DNA of 42,358 nucleotides, from the NCBI GenBank assembly GCA_003505795.1, contig DNXT01000030.1, positions 1 through 42,358 of the forward strand, given 5' to 3'. This DNA is from Lysobacteraceae bacterium (GTDB lineage: Bacteria; Pseudomonadota; Gammaproteobacteria; Xanthomonadales; Xanthomonadaceae). Below the pieces are notes generated by a model. It ran no database searches. It worked only from the letters and a program-made list of their open reading frames with translations, and had not been told where the DNA came from. Shown here piece by piece: positions 7,809 to 15,855 of the stretch (positions are counted from its first letter, which is position 1; every line of letters begins with the position of its first letter). The position numbers and the translations under genes were made by a program.

Positions 7809-9212
7809 ATGACCGACGTCCTTCCCATCATCCTCTCCGGCGGTTCGGGCACGCGCCTGTGGCCGCTGTCGCGAGAGGCCTATCCGAAGCAGTTCCTTCC
7901 GCTGGTCGGCGAGCTGAGCATGCTGCAGGCCACCTGGAAACGGGTCGCGCCGATCGCCGGCAAGGGCCCGATCGTCGTCGCCAACCAGGAGCACCGCTTC
8001 ATCGCGGCCGAGCAGCTGCACGAGGCCGGCACGGTGCCGACCGCCATCCTGCTCGAGCCGATCGGCCGCAACACCGCCCCGGCGATCGCGGTGGCGGCGC
8101 TGGAGGCCACGCGCGACGGCGGCGACCCGCTGCTGCTGGTGCTGCCTTCGGACCACATCATCCAGGACGAGGCCGCCTTCCAGGCCGCGGTCGCCGTCGC
8201 CAGCGAGGCCGCGCGCGGCGGCCGCCTGGTGACCTTCGGCATCACTCCGACCGCGCCGGAAACCGGCTACGGCTACATCAAGTCTTCCGGTGCCGGCCCG
8301 GTCCGCGACGTGGACAGCTTCGTGGAGAAACCCGACCTCGCCACTGCCCAGCAATACGTCGCCTCCGGTGCGTATTTCTGGAACAGCGGCATGTTCCTGT
8401 TCCGCGCCTCGCGCTACCTGCAGGAACTGGAACGCCTGCAGCCGCAGATCGCCGCGGCCTGCCGCCTGGCGTGGGAGAAGGCCAAGCGCGATTCGGACTT
8501 CATCCGCCTGGACGGCGATGCGTTCGCGGCCAGCCCCTCGGATTCGATCGACTACGCGGTGATGGAAAAGACCGCCGATGCCGCGGTGGTGCCGCTGGAT
8601 GCCGGCTGGAACGATGTCGGTTCGTGGTCGGCGCTGCTGCAGGTTTCGCAGCAGGACGCCAACGGCAACGCGCACCACGGCGACGTCATCGAGATCGATT
8701 GCAAGAACACCTATGCCTACGGCAGTCGCCTGATCGCGATGGTCGGGCTGGAGGACGTGGTCGTGGTCGAGACCGACGATGCGGTGCTCGTCGGCAAGCG
8801 CGACCGCGTGCAGGAGGTCAAGGACGTGGTCGCCCGGATCAAGGCTGGCGGCCGCTCCGAGGCCACCTGGCACCGCAAGGTGTATCGTCCCTGGGGCGCC
8901 TACGACTCGATCGACAACGGCCAGCGCCACCAGGTCAAGCGCATCACGGTCAAGCCAGGCGGCGTACTGAGCCTGCAGATGCACCACCACCGCGCCGAGC
9001 ACTGGATCGTGGTCAGCGGCACCGCCGAGGTGACCCGCGGCGACGAGGTGCTGCTGCTCACCGAGAACCAGAGCACCTACATCCCGCTCGGCGTCACCCA
9101 CCGCCTGCGCAATCCGGGCAAGCTGCCGCTGGAGCTGATCGAGGTGCAGTCCGGCAGCTATCTCGGCGAGGACGACATCGTCCGCTTCGAGGATACCTAC
9201 GGCCGCGCGTGA
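7809..9212 (+). CDS. xanB: Bifunctional mannose-1-P guanylyltransferase / mannose-6-P isomerase
   Basis: This 467-residue type II PMI-GMP enzyme makes mannose-6-P from fructose-6-P and GDP-mannose from mannose-1-P and GTP. The N-terminal nucleotidyltransferase motif is SGGSGTRLWPLSR (about residues 9-22), with FVEKP in the middle. The isomerase part is a C-terminal cupin (about 350-467) with HHHRAEHW at about 392. A GGAG at 7794-7797 sets ATG 7809 as the start; an in-frame GTG at 7785 would add eight residues and lacks support. A strong hairpin terminator follows the stop. Confidence 0.95.
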   Translation: MTDVLPIILSGGSGTRLWPLSREAYPKQFLPLVGELSMLQATWKRVAPIAGKGPIVVANQEHRFIAAEQLHEAGTVPTAILLEPIGRNTAPAIAVAALEATRDGGDPLLLVLPSDHIIQDEAAFQAAVAVASEAARGGRLVTFGITPTAPETGYGYIKSSGAGPVRDVDSFVEKPDLATAQQYVASGAYFWNSGMFLFRASRYLQELERLQPQIAAACRLAWEKAKRDSDFIRLDGDAFAASPSDSIDYAVMEKTADAAVVPLDAGWNDVGSWSALLQVSQQDANGNAHHGDVIEIDCKNTYAYGSRLIAMVGLEDVVVVETDDAVLVGKRDRVQEVKDVVARIKAGGRSEATWHRKVYRPWGAYDSIDNGQRHQVKRITVKPGGVLSLQMHHHRAEHWIVVSGTAEVTRGDEVLLLTENQSTYIPLGVTHRLRNPGKLPLELIEVQSGSYLGEDDIVRFEDTYGRA

Positions 9213-9228
9213 AGCCGGCCTGGAGCAG

Positions 9229-9255
9229 AAACGGCGGCGGCCTCGGCCGCCGTTT
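9229..9255 (+). terminator. Terminator after xanB
   Basis: A perfect 10-bp stem (AAACGGCGGC with GCCGCCGTTT) and a 7-nt loop begin 17 bp after the xanB stop. The 3' arm ends in TTT followed by CCTTG. It probably ends the xanAB transcript. Because the 5' arm starts with AAA it could also act weakly on the minus strand. Confidence 0.7.
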
Positions 9256-9281
9256 CCTTGTCCACAGGCATGGGAAACCGT

Positions 9282-9301
9282 ACCTGTAGGAGCAGGTTTT
9301 T
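9282..9301 (+). repeat. Short GTAG-headed hairpin with T-run
   Basis: ACCTG-TAGGAG-CAGGT is a 5-bp stem followed by five T residues. It contains the GTAGGAGC head typical of extragenic palindromes in Stenotrophomonas/Xanthomonas and lies just before the larger palindrome at 9313-9378. It may be a truncated repeat unit or a second weak terminator. Confidence 0.4.
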
Positions 9302-9312
9302 CCTCGTACCTT

Positions 9313-9378
9313 GTGGGAGGGCTTCAGCCCCGACGGGCTTTCCCGGTAAAGTCCCGTCGCGACTGAAGTCGCTCCCAC
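9313..9378. repeat. REP-like extragenic palindrome (GTGGGAG family)
   Basis: This is a 66-bp imperfect inverted repeat with outer arms GTGGGAG/CTCCCAC and inner arms containing GGCTTCAGCC and CGACTGAAGTCG, then CGACGGG/CCCGTCG. Such units are scattered between genes in Xanthomonadaceae genomes and are mobilised by REP-associated tyrosine transposases (RAYT). No RAYT gene is in the window. It lies between the convergent xanB and rmlD genes, a typical location, and may stabilise or terminate the transcripts. Confidence 0.65.
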
Positions 9379-9402
9379 GACAGCACATTGCCGGCCCGCG
9401 AC

Positions 9403-10296
9403 CTACCGCGCCAGCTCGTCGAGCACCCGCGCAACGCCCGCCTGCCAGTCCGGCAGCGCCACGCCGAAGGTTTCTTCCAGCGAGCGGGTATCCAGGCACG
9501 AGTAGGCCGGTCGCCGCGCCGGCGTCGGATAATCCGCGGTGGCGATCGGCACCACCTTCGGCACGCGGGCGATCAGCCCCCGCGACGCGGCCTGGGCGAA
9601 GATCTCCTCGGCGAAACCGTGCCAGCTGGTGCTGCCGCCGGCGGTCAGGTGCCAGATGCCCGAAGCCTGCGGCTGCGCGGCCAGCGCCCGTGCCGTCACG
9701 TCGGCGATCAGCGCCGCCGGCGTCGGCGTACCGACCTGGTCGGCGACCACGCGCAGTTCCTCGCGCTCGGCGCCGACGCGCAGCATGGTGCGCAGGAAGT
9801 TGTGGCCATGCGAGGCGTAGACCCAGGCGGTGCGGAAGATCAGGTGGCGGCCCCCGGCAGCCTGGATCGCCTGCTCGCCGGCCAGCTTGCTCTCGCCATA
9901 GACGCCCAGCGGCGCGGTCGCGTCCTCGGGCCGGTAGGGCCGCGTGCCCTGCCCGTCGAACACGTAGTCGGTGGAGTAGTGCACCATCGGCACGCCGTGC
10001 TCGGCGCACCAGCCCGCGATCACGCCGGGCGCCTCGGCATTGGCGCGGAACGCGGCCGCGCGGTCGGCCTCGGCCTTGTCCACCGCGGTATAGGCGGCGG
10101 CATTGACCACCTGCGCGGGGCGCTGGGCGTCGAGCAGCGCCCGCAACGTGTCGGGACGGTCGAAGTCGGCCTGCAGGCACGTGCCGCCGTCGGGCAGCCC
10201 GCCGCTACGGGTGGTCGCCACGACCTCGCTGCCCGCCAGGGCACGCCGAAGTTCCTGGCCGACCTGGCCATTGCCGCCGAATACCAGCACCTTCAT
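9403..10296 (-). CDS. rmlD: dTDP-4-dehydrorhamnose reductase
   Basis: This 297-residue extended SDR catalyses the last step to dTDP-L-rhamnose. Visible motifs are the NAD(P) loop GGNGQVGQEL near the N-terminus, NAAAYTAVDKAE, STDYVFDG, and the YGESK catalytic Tyr-Lys pair. The start ATG (10296-10294) overlaps the rmlC stop by four bases (ATGA), so rmlC and rmlD are coupled. It is the last gene of the rmlBACD operon, followed by the REP-like element. Confidence 0.95.
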   Translation of the reverse strand: MKVLVFGGNGQVGQELRRALAGSEVVATTRSGGLPDGGTCLQADFDRPDTLRALLDAQRPAQVVNAAAYTAVDKAEADRAAAFRANAEAPGVIAGWCAEHGVPMVHYSTDYVFDGQGTRPYRPEDATAPLGVYGESKLAGEQAIQAAGGRHLIFRTAWVYASHGHNFLRTMLRVGAEREELRVVADQVGTPTPAALIADVTARALAAQPQASGIWHLTAGGSTSWHGFAEEIFAQAASRGLIARVPKVVPIATADYPTPARRPAYSCLDTRSLEETFGVALPDWQAGVARVLDELAR

Positions 10297-10850
10297 GGCA
10301 TGTAGACCGGCAGCCTGTCCTCGGCGATCTGGTCGAGGAACGGCGCATTCGCATCCTTCGCCGAAAGCACCGGATCGGAAACCGGCCAGTCCACCGCGAT
10401 CGCCGCGTCGTTCCAGCGCACGCCGGCGTCGGCCTCCTTCACGTAGACGTCGGTGCACAGGTAATTGAACACCGCATGCTCGGACAGCACCGCGAAGCCA
10501 TGCGCGAAACCTTCGGGGATCCAGAACTGGCGCCGGTTCTCCGCGCTCAACACCACCGCCTCCCAGCGGCCGAAGGTGGGCGAGCCGCGGCGGATGTCCA
10601 CCGCCACGTCGTACACCTCGCCCTGCAGCACGCTGACGAGCTTGCCCTGCGGTCGCGGCCACTGGTAATGCAGGCCCCGCAGCACGCCCTTCACCGAGGT
10701 CGAGACGTTGCTCTGCACGAACCTGGTCGGCAACCCGTGCTGGCCGAAGCGCTCGGCATTCCAGGTCTCGAAGAACACGCCGCGTTCGTCGCCGAACACC
10801 GCCGGCTCGATCACGACGCAGCCGGGAAGCGAAGTTTCGATGATCTTCAA
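10293..10850 (-). CDS. rmlC: dTDP-4-dehydrorhamnose 3,5-epimerase
   Basis: This 185-residue cupin epimerase is the third enzyme of the pathway. It has the family segments DERGVFFETW, RGLHYQ (with the active-site His), GEVYDVAVDIR and IPEGFAHGF. It overlaps rmlA at its start by four bases and rmlD at its end by four bases. Length is normal for the family. Confidence 0.95.
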   Translation of the reverse strand: MKIIETSLPGCVVIEPAVFGDERGVFFETWNAERFGQHGLPTRFVQSNVSTSVKGVLRGLHYQWPRPQGKLVSVLQGEVYDVAVDIRRGSPTFGRWEAVVLSAENRRQFWIPEGFAHGFAVLSEHAVFNYLCTDVYVKEADAGVRWNDAAIAVDWPVSDPVLSAKDANAPFLDQIAEDRLPVYMP

Positions 10851-11734
10851 CGCACTACTCCCCGCTTTGCCAGGTCATGCAGATACTTGCCGTAATCGTT
10901 CTTGAGCAGCGGCGCGGCCAGCCTTTCGAGCTGGGCCGCATCGATCCAGTCCTGAGCGAACGCGATTTCTTCCGGGCAGCAGACCTGCAGCCCCTGGCGC
11001 CGCTGGATGGTCTCGATGAAGTTGGCCGCTTCGTGCATCGACTGGTGGGTACCGGTATCAAGCCAGGCGTAACCACGACCGAGCGGCTCCAGATGCAGTT
11101 TGCCCGCCTCCAGGTAACAGCGATTCAGATCGGTGATCTCGAGTTCGCCGCGCGGCGAAGGTTTCAGTGCAGCCGCGTAGTCGGATGCCTCGCCATCATA
11201 GAAGTACAGGCCGGTGACGGCATAGTTGGAGCGCGGCTGGGCCGGCTTTTCCTCGATAGCGACCACACGCCCATCGGCATCGAATTCGGCCACGCCATAG
11301 CGCTCGGGGTCGTTGACCCAGTACCCGAACACGGTCGCTCCGTCCTGGCGCGCATCCGCGCGCATGAGCGTGTCGGTCAGGCCGTGGCCATGGAAGATGT
11401 TGTCGCCCAGCACCAAACAGCTGGGTTTGCCTCCAACGAAATCCCGGCCGATCAGGTAGGCCTGGGCCAGACCGTCGGGGCTTGGCTGCACGGCATACTG
11501 GATGTCCATGCCCCATTGCGAACCATCGCCGAGCAGCGCCTGGAACAGCGCCTGCTCGTGCGGGGTGTTGATGATCAGCACCTCACGGATGCCCGCCAGC
11601 ATCAGCACGCTGAGCGGGTAGTAGATCATCGGCTTGTCGTACACCGGCAGCAGCTGCTTGCTGACGCCCTTGGTGATCGGGTACAGCCGCGTGCCGCTGC
11701 CGCCGGCCAGGATGATGCCTTTGCGTTGGGTCAT
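10847..11734 (-). CDS. rmlA: Glucose-1-phosphate thymidylyltransferase
   Basis: This 295-residue enzyme makes dTDP-glucose from glucose-1-P and dTTP. The N-terminal signature is AGGSGTRLYPIT with the SKQLLPVYDKPMIYYP segment. Start choice: ATG 11734 has a GGGAG Shine-Dalgarno sequence eight bases upstream and gives the normal length. The alternative ATG at 11770 overlaps the rmlB stop (ATGA) and would add 12 residues. The region is visibly less GC-rich than rmlB and rmlC. Confidence 0.95.
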   Translation of the reverse strand: MTQRKGIILAGGSGTRLYPITKGVSKQLLPVYDKPMIYYPLSVLMLAGIREVLIINTPHEQALFQALLGDGSQWGMDIQYAVQPSPDGLAQAYLIGRDFVGGKPSCLVLGDNIFHGHGLTDTLMRADARQDGATVFGYWVNDPERYGVAEFDADGRVVAIEEKPAQPRSNYAVTGLYFYDGEASDYAAALKPSPRGELEITDLNRCYLEAGKLHLEPLGRGYAWLDTGTHQSMHEAANFIETIQRRQGLQVCCPEEIAFAQDWIDAAQLERLAAPLLKNDYGKYLHDLAKRGVVR

Positions 11735-11766
11735 GCCAAGCGCTCCCTGCTGTTGGCCGTCGCGCT

Positions 11767-12822
11767 TCATGCGGCGGTTCCGATGCGCTGCAGACGGTAG
11801 CTCCCATCGAGCACGCCATCGACCCAATCCTGGTTGTCCAGGTACCAGTCGACGGTGAAGGCGATGCCCTGCTCGAAGGTATGCCTGGGCTCCCAGCCCA
11901 ACTGGTCCTTCAGCTTGGACGCGTCGATCGCATAGCGGCGGTCGTGGCCGGGGCGATCGGCCACGTAGGTGATCTGGCTGCTGCGCGGCTGCCCATCCTG
12001 GCGCGGGCGCCGGGCATCGAGCAGGGCGCAGATCGCCTGCACGACCTCGATGTTCTGCCGCTCGGAATTGCCGCCGACGTTGTAGGTCTCGCCGACCTGC
12101 CCCTTCGCGAGCACGGTACGGATCGCCTCGCAGTGGTCGCTGACGAACAGCCAGTCGCGCACCTGCCTGCCGTCGCCGTATACCGGCAGCGGCTCGCCGG
12201 CCAGCGCCTTGGCGATCACCAGCGGGATCAGTTTCTCGGGGAAGTGGTACGGCCCGTAATTGTTCGAGCAGTTGGTGGTCAGCACCGGCAGCCCGTAGGT
12301 ATGGTGGAACGCGCGCACCAGATGATCGGACGCCGCCTTCGATGCCGAGTACGGCGAATTCGGGGCGTATGGAGTGGTCTCGGTGAACTTCCCGGTTTCG
12401 CCCAGCGTGCCGTAGACCTCGTCGGTGGAGACGTGCAGGAAACGGAACGCCTCGCGACGCTCGCCCGGCAATCCTTTCCAGTGGTCGCGGACCGCCTCGA
12501 GCAGGCCGAGCGTGCCGACCACGTTGGTCTGGATGAAGGCGCCGGGGCCGTCGATCGAACGGTCGACATGGCTCTCGGCGGCGAAGTTGATCACCGCATC
12601 GGGTTGATGCACCCGCAGCAGTTCCGCCACCAGGCCGCTGTCGCCGATGTCGCCCTGCACGAACACATGGCCGGCATTTCCCTGCAGTGAGGAAAGCGTA
12701 TTCAGGTTTCCAGCGTAGGTAAGCGCGTCAAGATTGACGATCTTGTTGCCCCGGGCCACGGCCTCGAGCACGAAATTTCCGCCGATGAAGCCGGCTCCGC
12801 CGGTCACGAGCCAAGTAGCCAC
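11767..12822 (-). CDS. rmlB: dTDP-glucose 4,6-dehydratase
   Basis: This 351-residue extended SDR forms dTDP-4-keto-6-deoxyglucose. It has the NAD loop TGGAGFIGGNF, the catalytic STDEVYG segment, and YSASKAASDH with Tyr-Lys. Two GTG codons stand in tandem (12825 and 12822). AAGGAG at 12835-12830 is four bases from the first and seven from the second, and the protein family begins with ATWLVTGG, so GTG 12822 is the better start. First gene of rmlBACD and divergent from etfB. Confidence 0.95.
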   Translation of the reverse strand: MATWLVTGGAGFIGGNFVLEAVARGNKIVNLDALTYAGNLNTLSSLQGNAGHVFVQGDIGDSGLVAELLRVHQPDAVINFAAESHVDRSIDGPGAFIQTNVVGTLGLLEAVRDHWKGLPGERREAFRFLHVSTDEVYGTLGETGKFTETTPYAPNSPYSASKAASDHLVRAFHHTYGLPVLTTNCSNNYGPYHFPEKLIPLVIAKALAGEPLPVYGDGRQVRDWLFVSDHCEAIRTVLAKGQVGETYNVGGNSERQNIEVVQAICALLDARRPRQDGQPRSSQITYVADRPGHDRRYAIDASKLKDQLGWEPRHTFEQGIAFTVDWYLDNQDWVDGVLDGSYRLQRIGTAA

Positions 12823-12829
12823 CACATAT

Positions 12830-12850
12830 CTCCTTAAGGGCGCAAGCGCC
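12830..12850 (-). promoter_or_regulatory. rmlB ribosome-binding site with adjacent hairpin
   Basis: AAGGAG (12835-12830) is a strong ribosome-binding site. Immediately before it in the transcript lies a perfect small palindrome, GGCGC-TT-GCGCC (12850-12839). The hairpin would fold four to nine bases from the Shine-Dalgarno sequence and could affect initiation. Confidence 0.45.
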
Positions 12851-12870
12851 TAAATGCTGAAAACCTGCCA

Positions 12871-12899
12871 AGAATAGCGTCTCCGGCGTTGCTTTTGGA
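12871..12899 (-). promoter_or_regulatory. Weak candidate promoter for rmlBACD
   Basis: TATTCT (12876-12871) with a 17-bp spacer to TCCAAA (12899-12894). Three of six bases match the -35 consensus. Position, about 50 bp before the start codon, is sensible; sequence support is modest. Confidence 0.25.
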
Positions 12900-12916
12900 C
12901 CACAGGGAGACGCCCC

Positions 12917-12943
12917 CGTATGGCGTGACGACAGAACCATACG
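12917..12943. promoter_or_regulatory. Inverted repeat in the rmlB-etfB divergent region
   Basis: CGTATGG (12917-12923) and CCATACG (12937-12943) are perfect 7-bp inverted half-sites with 13 bp between them, about two helical turns centre to centre. The site lies just before a candidate etf promoter and also upstream of rmlB. The half-site is shared with the palindrome upstream of ETF-QO (294-306). Confidence 0.4.
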
Positions 12944-12946
12944 TAA

Positions 12947-12975
12947 TCGCATGGATGGTCCCAGCCAGTTAGAAT
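12947..12975 (+). promoter_or_regulatory. Candidate promoter for etfBA
   Basis: TAGAAT (12970-12975) is a reasonable -10 box, with TCGCAT (12947-12952) 17 bp upstream as a poor -35. Transcription would start near 12982, about 64 bp before etfB. Confidence 0.3.
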
Positions 12976-13045
12976 CGGCCCCACTGCCCCGCGCCGGCCG
13001 CCGCGGCCGGGCCTTTCCGCAACAAGCTGAAGGATGTTCCCAACG

Positions 13046-13792
13046 ATGAAAATCCTCGTCGCCTACAAGCGCGTGGTGGACTACAACGTCCGCATTCAGG
13101 TCAAGCCGGACGGCTCCGGCGTGGTCACCGACGGCGTCAAGCTGTCGCCGAACCCGTTCGACGAAATCGCCCTCGAAGAGGCATTGCGCCTGCGCGACGC
13201 CGGCCTCGCCACCGAGGTGGTGGTCGCCACCCTGGCCCCGGCCGACGCGGCCGCGCACCTGCGCAACGGCCTGGCGATGGGCGCCAACCGCGCCATCCAC
13301 GTGGTCACCGACGCGGCGATCCAGCCGCTGACCGCCGCGCGCGCATTGCTCAAGCTGGTGGAAAAGGAGCAGCCGGACCTGGTGATCCTCGGCAAGCAGG
13401 CCATCGACGACGACGCCAACCAGACCGGCCAGATGCTGGCCACGCTGTGGGGCCGGCCGCAGGCGACCTTCGCCTCCAGGCTGGTGGTCGCCGACGGCAA
13501 GGCCACGGTGACCCGCGAGGTCGACGCCGGCCTGGAAACCCTGGAAGTGGACCTGCCGGCGGTCGTTACCACCGACCTGCGCCTGAACGAGCCGCGCTTC
13601 ATCAAGCTGCCGGACATCATGAAGGCCAAGTCCAAGCCGCTGGAGACCCTGCCCTTCGCCGACCTCGGCGTGGAAGCCAACGACAGCCTGCAGGCCACCC
13701 ATTACGCGCCGCCGGCCAAGCGTAGCCGCGGCGTCATGGTCAAGGACGCCGCCGAGCTGGTGGCCGCACTCAAGCAGAAGGGGTTGTTGTAA
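13046..13792 (+). CDS. etfB: Electron transfer flavoprotein beta subunit
   Basis: This 248-residue ETF beta subunit binds AMP and pairs with EtfA to collect electrons from acyl-CoA dehydrogenases. Recognisable segments are the N-terminal KILVAYKRVVDYN, LGKQAIDDD.NQTGQMLA, and the ETF-beta signature region around VTREVDAGLETLEVDLPAVVTTDLRLNEPR. ATG 13046 follows AAGGA (13030-13034) at a suitable distance; the in-frame ATG at 13034 overlaps that site. The stop overlaps the etfA start by one base (TAATG). Confidence 0.96.
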   Translation: MKILVAYKRVVDYNVRIQVKPDGSGVVTDGVKLSPNPFDEIALEEALRLRDAGLATEVVVATLAPADAAAHLRNGLAMGANRAIHVVTDAAIQPLTAARALLKLVEKEQPDLVILGKQAIDDDANQTGQMLATLWGRPQATFASRLVVADGKATVTREVDAGLETLEVDLPAVVTTDLRLNEPRFIKLPDIMKAKSKPLETLPFADLGVEANDSLQATHYAPPAKRSRGVMVKDAAELVAALKQKGLL

Positions 13793-14736
13793 TGAGCAAG
13801 ATCCTGGTAATCGCCGAACACCTCAACGGCCAGCTCAACGCGGCCACCGCCAAGACCGTCAGTGCCGCACAGGCGCTCTCGCCCGAGGCCATCGACGTGC
13901 TGGTACTCGCCGCCGATCCGGCCGCCGTGGCCGCCCAGGCCGCGCAGATCGCGGGCGTGGCACGCGTGCTCAGCGTGGCCAACCCGGCCAACGAGCATGC
14001 CATTGCCCAGATCCTGGCGCCGCAGATCGCGCAGCTGGCCAGCGGCTACAGCCACGTGTTCGGCCCGTCCACCACCTTCGGCAAGGATCTGATGCCGGTG
14101 GTCGCCGCGCTGCTCGGCGTCAACCAGGTCTCCGACCTGATGGCGGTCGAGGACGCCTACACCTTCAAGCGGCCGATCTACGCCGGCAACGCGATCGTCA
14201 CCGTCCAGGCCCCGGCCGACCAGATCGTCGTCGCCACCGTGCGCAGCGCGTCCTGGCCGGAAGCCGCCAAGGGCGGCAGCGCCGCGATCGAGGCCGCCAG
14301 CGTCGAAGCTGCCGCCCTGCCCACGCACACCCGTTTCGTCGGCCTGGCCGCCGGCAGCTCCGACCGTCCCGACCTGCAGAGCGCCAAGCGCGTGGTCTCC
14401 GGCGGCCGCGGCGTCGGCTCGGAGGAGAACTTCAAGGTGATCTACGCGCTGGCCGACAAGCTCGGCGCCGCGGTCGGCGCCTCGCGCGCGGCGGTCGACG
14501 CCGGCTACGTGCCCAACGAGCTGCAGGTCGGCCAGACCGGCAAGATCATCGCCCCGGAACTGTACGTCGCGATCGGCATCAGCGGCGCGATCCAGCACCT
14601 GACCGGCATCAAGGACGCCGGCACCATCGTCGCGATCAACAAGGACGCCGAGGCGCCGATCTTCGAGATCGCCGATATCGGGCTGGTGGGGGATTTGTTT
14701 GCCCTGCTGCCGGAGCTGGAAGCGGCCTTGGGATGA
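13792..14736 (+). CDS. etfA: Electron transfer flavoprotein alpha subunit
   Basis: This 314-residue FAD-binding ETF subunit has the C-terminal family segments GGRG.GS.ENF, GASRAAVDAGYVPNE, QVGQTGK and YVAIGISGAIQH, which contact FAD. It is translationally coupled to etfB. In Xanthomonas this gene marks one edge of the LPS locus, and here too the variable genes begin just after it. Electrons go on to the ETF-QO encoded at 384-2033. Confidence 0.96.
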   Translation: MSKILVIAEHLNGQLNAATAKTVSAAQALSPEAIDVLVLAADPAAVAAQAAQIAGVARVLSVANPANEHAIAQILAPQIAQLASGYSHVFGPSTTFGKDLMPVVAALLGVNQVSDLMAVEDAYTFKRPIYAGNAIVTVQAPADQIVVATVRSASWPEAAKGGSAAIEAASVEAAALPTHTRFVGLAAGSSDRPDLQSAKRVVSGGRGVGSEENFKVIYALADKLGAAVGASRAAVDAGYVPNELQVGQTGKIIAPELYVAIGISGAIQHLTGIKDAGTIVAINKDAEAPIFEIADIGLVGDLFALLPELEAALG

Positions 14737-14752
14737 GCCCAGGCCGACTGGC

Positions 14753-15748
14753 ATGAAGCACCCACCCCTGTCGGGCCCGATGCAACGCGTATCGGGCCGC
14801 TCCCGCAAGGGTTCGGCGCTCTTTGTACTGGTGCTGTGCCTGGGCTATGTCGTCGCTCTGTACTGGATCGATCGCGATAACGGCACGTTGCGCCGGCTGA
14901 CCGAGCTGGCCATGCCCCTGGCATTTGCCACCATGCCGGTACTAGCAAGCTATGCGGTGCGCTACTGGCGCTGGTCGTGGCTGCTGCGCCAAGGCGGGCA
15001 CCCGCTGGTCGCCCGACAGGGATTTCCAGCCTACCTGAGCGGATTCGCGCTCACTGCCACACCCGGCAAGGCGGGCGAGTTGCTTCGCATGCGCTACTTC
15101 GCGCGCCTGGGGGTGCCCGCCGAACGCACCGTGGCGGCATTCGTATTCGAACGGGCCAGCGACCTGCTGGTCATTCTCCTGCTGTCCTTGCTCGCTGCGC
15201 AGGTCTTTCCTACGCTGGGAACGCTCGCTGCGATCGTACTGACAGGCGTGGCCGGCTTGTTCGGAGTGGCGGCATGGCCTGCCGCCTTGTCCTGGCTGGC
15301 ATGCCTGGGCCGGCAACTGCCGGGACGATGGCCCCGTCACCTGGCGGCATTCGTCCTGGCCACCGCTACCGAACTGGGGCGATGCATCAGTGCGCCCGCA
15401 TTGCTGCGCAGCCTGATCTGCGGCGTGCTCGCCTGGGGGCTGACGTCGGCGGTATTCGTAGGACTTTGCAGCGCGCTCGGCCTGATGCTGCCGGCGTCCA
15501 TCGCGTGGGGCATTTATCCGCTGGCGATGCTCATCGGCGCGCTGTCATTCATCCCGGGCGGAGTGGGTACCACCGAACTGGCCGTCGTGCTGATGCTGCA
15601 GCGCTTGGGTGTGCCGACGGCCGATGCTCTGGCGGCGGCGATCGGCGTTCGCCTGGTGACCCTGTGGTTCGCGGTCGGCGTCGGCGCACTGGCCGTGTGC
15701 CGGCTTGAGATGTTCCCCTCTCGCACTGCCCGCCAGGCCGTACAGTAG
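14753..15748 (+). CDS. YbhN/UPF0104-type (LPG synthase TM-like) membrane protein
   Basis: This 331-residue protein has about eight hydrophobic helices and two conserved spots of the lysylphosphatidylglycerol-synthase transmembrane family (AglD/YbhN/UPF0104): TATPGKAGELLRMRYF and SFIPGGVGTTE. It lacks the soluble aminoacyl-transferase domain, so it is not an MprF enzyme. Relatives are often found near lipid-linked sugar genes and are suggested to move or help transfer lipid-linked precursors, without firm proof. It begins 16 bp after etfA, but the polysaccharide setting suggests it works with the genes that follow. Start ATG 14753 has no strong ribosome-binding site; ATG 14780 is an alternative. 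Confidence 0.75.
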   Translation: MKHPPLSGPMQRVSGRSRKGSALFVLVLCLGYVVALYWIDRDNGTLRRLTELAMPLAFATMPVLASYAVRYWRWSWLLRQGGHPLVARQGFPAYLSGFALTATPGKAGELLRMRYFARLGVPAERTVAAFVFERASDLLVILLLSLLAAQVFPTLGTLAAIVLTGVAGLFGVAAWPAALSWLACLGRQLPGRWPRHLAAFVLATATELGRCISAPALLRSLICGVLAWGLTSAVFVGLCSALGLMLPASIAWGIYPLAMLIGALSFIPGGVGTTELAVVLMLQRLGVPTADALAAAIGVRLVTLWFAVGVGALAVCRLEMFPSRTARQAVQ

Positions 15749-15818
15749 GCGCAGGATACGGCCCGGACTCCACGCCTCACCCGTTTGCGAGCCATATAGG
15801 ACCGCATGGCCGGATCGC

Positions 15819-15824
15819 TATAAT
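15819..15824 (+). promoter_or_regulatory. Promoter -10 box of the arabinose-type operon
   Basis: A perfect TATAAT stands 31 bp before the UbiA-HAD start codon, with start of transcription expected near 15831. No convincing -35 element is seen (ATAGGA at 15796-15801). The 107-bp gap after the previous gene and the tight packing downstream make this the likely start of an eight-gene operon. Confidence 0.55.
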
Positions 15825-15855
15825 CCCCTATTGAATAGTATTTGTCAGGAACGCA

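Noticed and set aside
12825..12827. GTG at 12825 or the ATG at 12827 as rmlB start
   Set aside because: GTG 12825 is only four bases from the Shine-Dalgarno sequence, and the ATG is out of frame. GTG 12822 has proper spacing and fits the family N-terminus.
14753..15748. MprF lysyl-phosphatidylglycerol synthase
   Set aside because: Only the transmembrane part is present; the soluble aminoacyl-transferase domain is absent.
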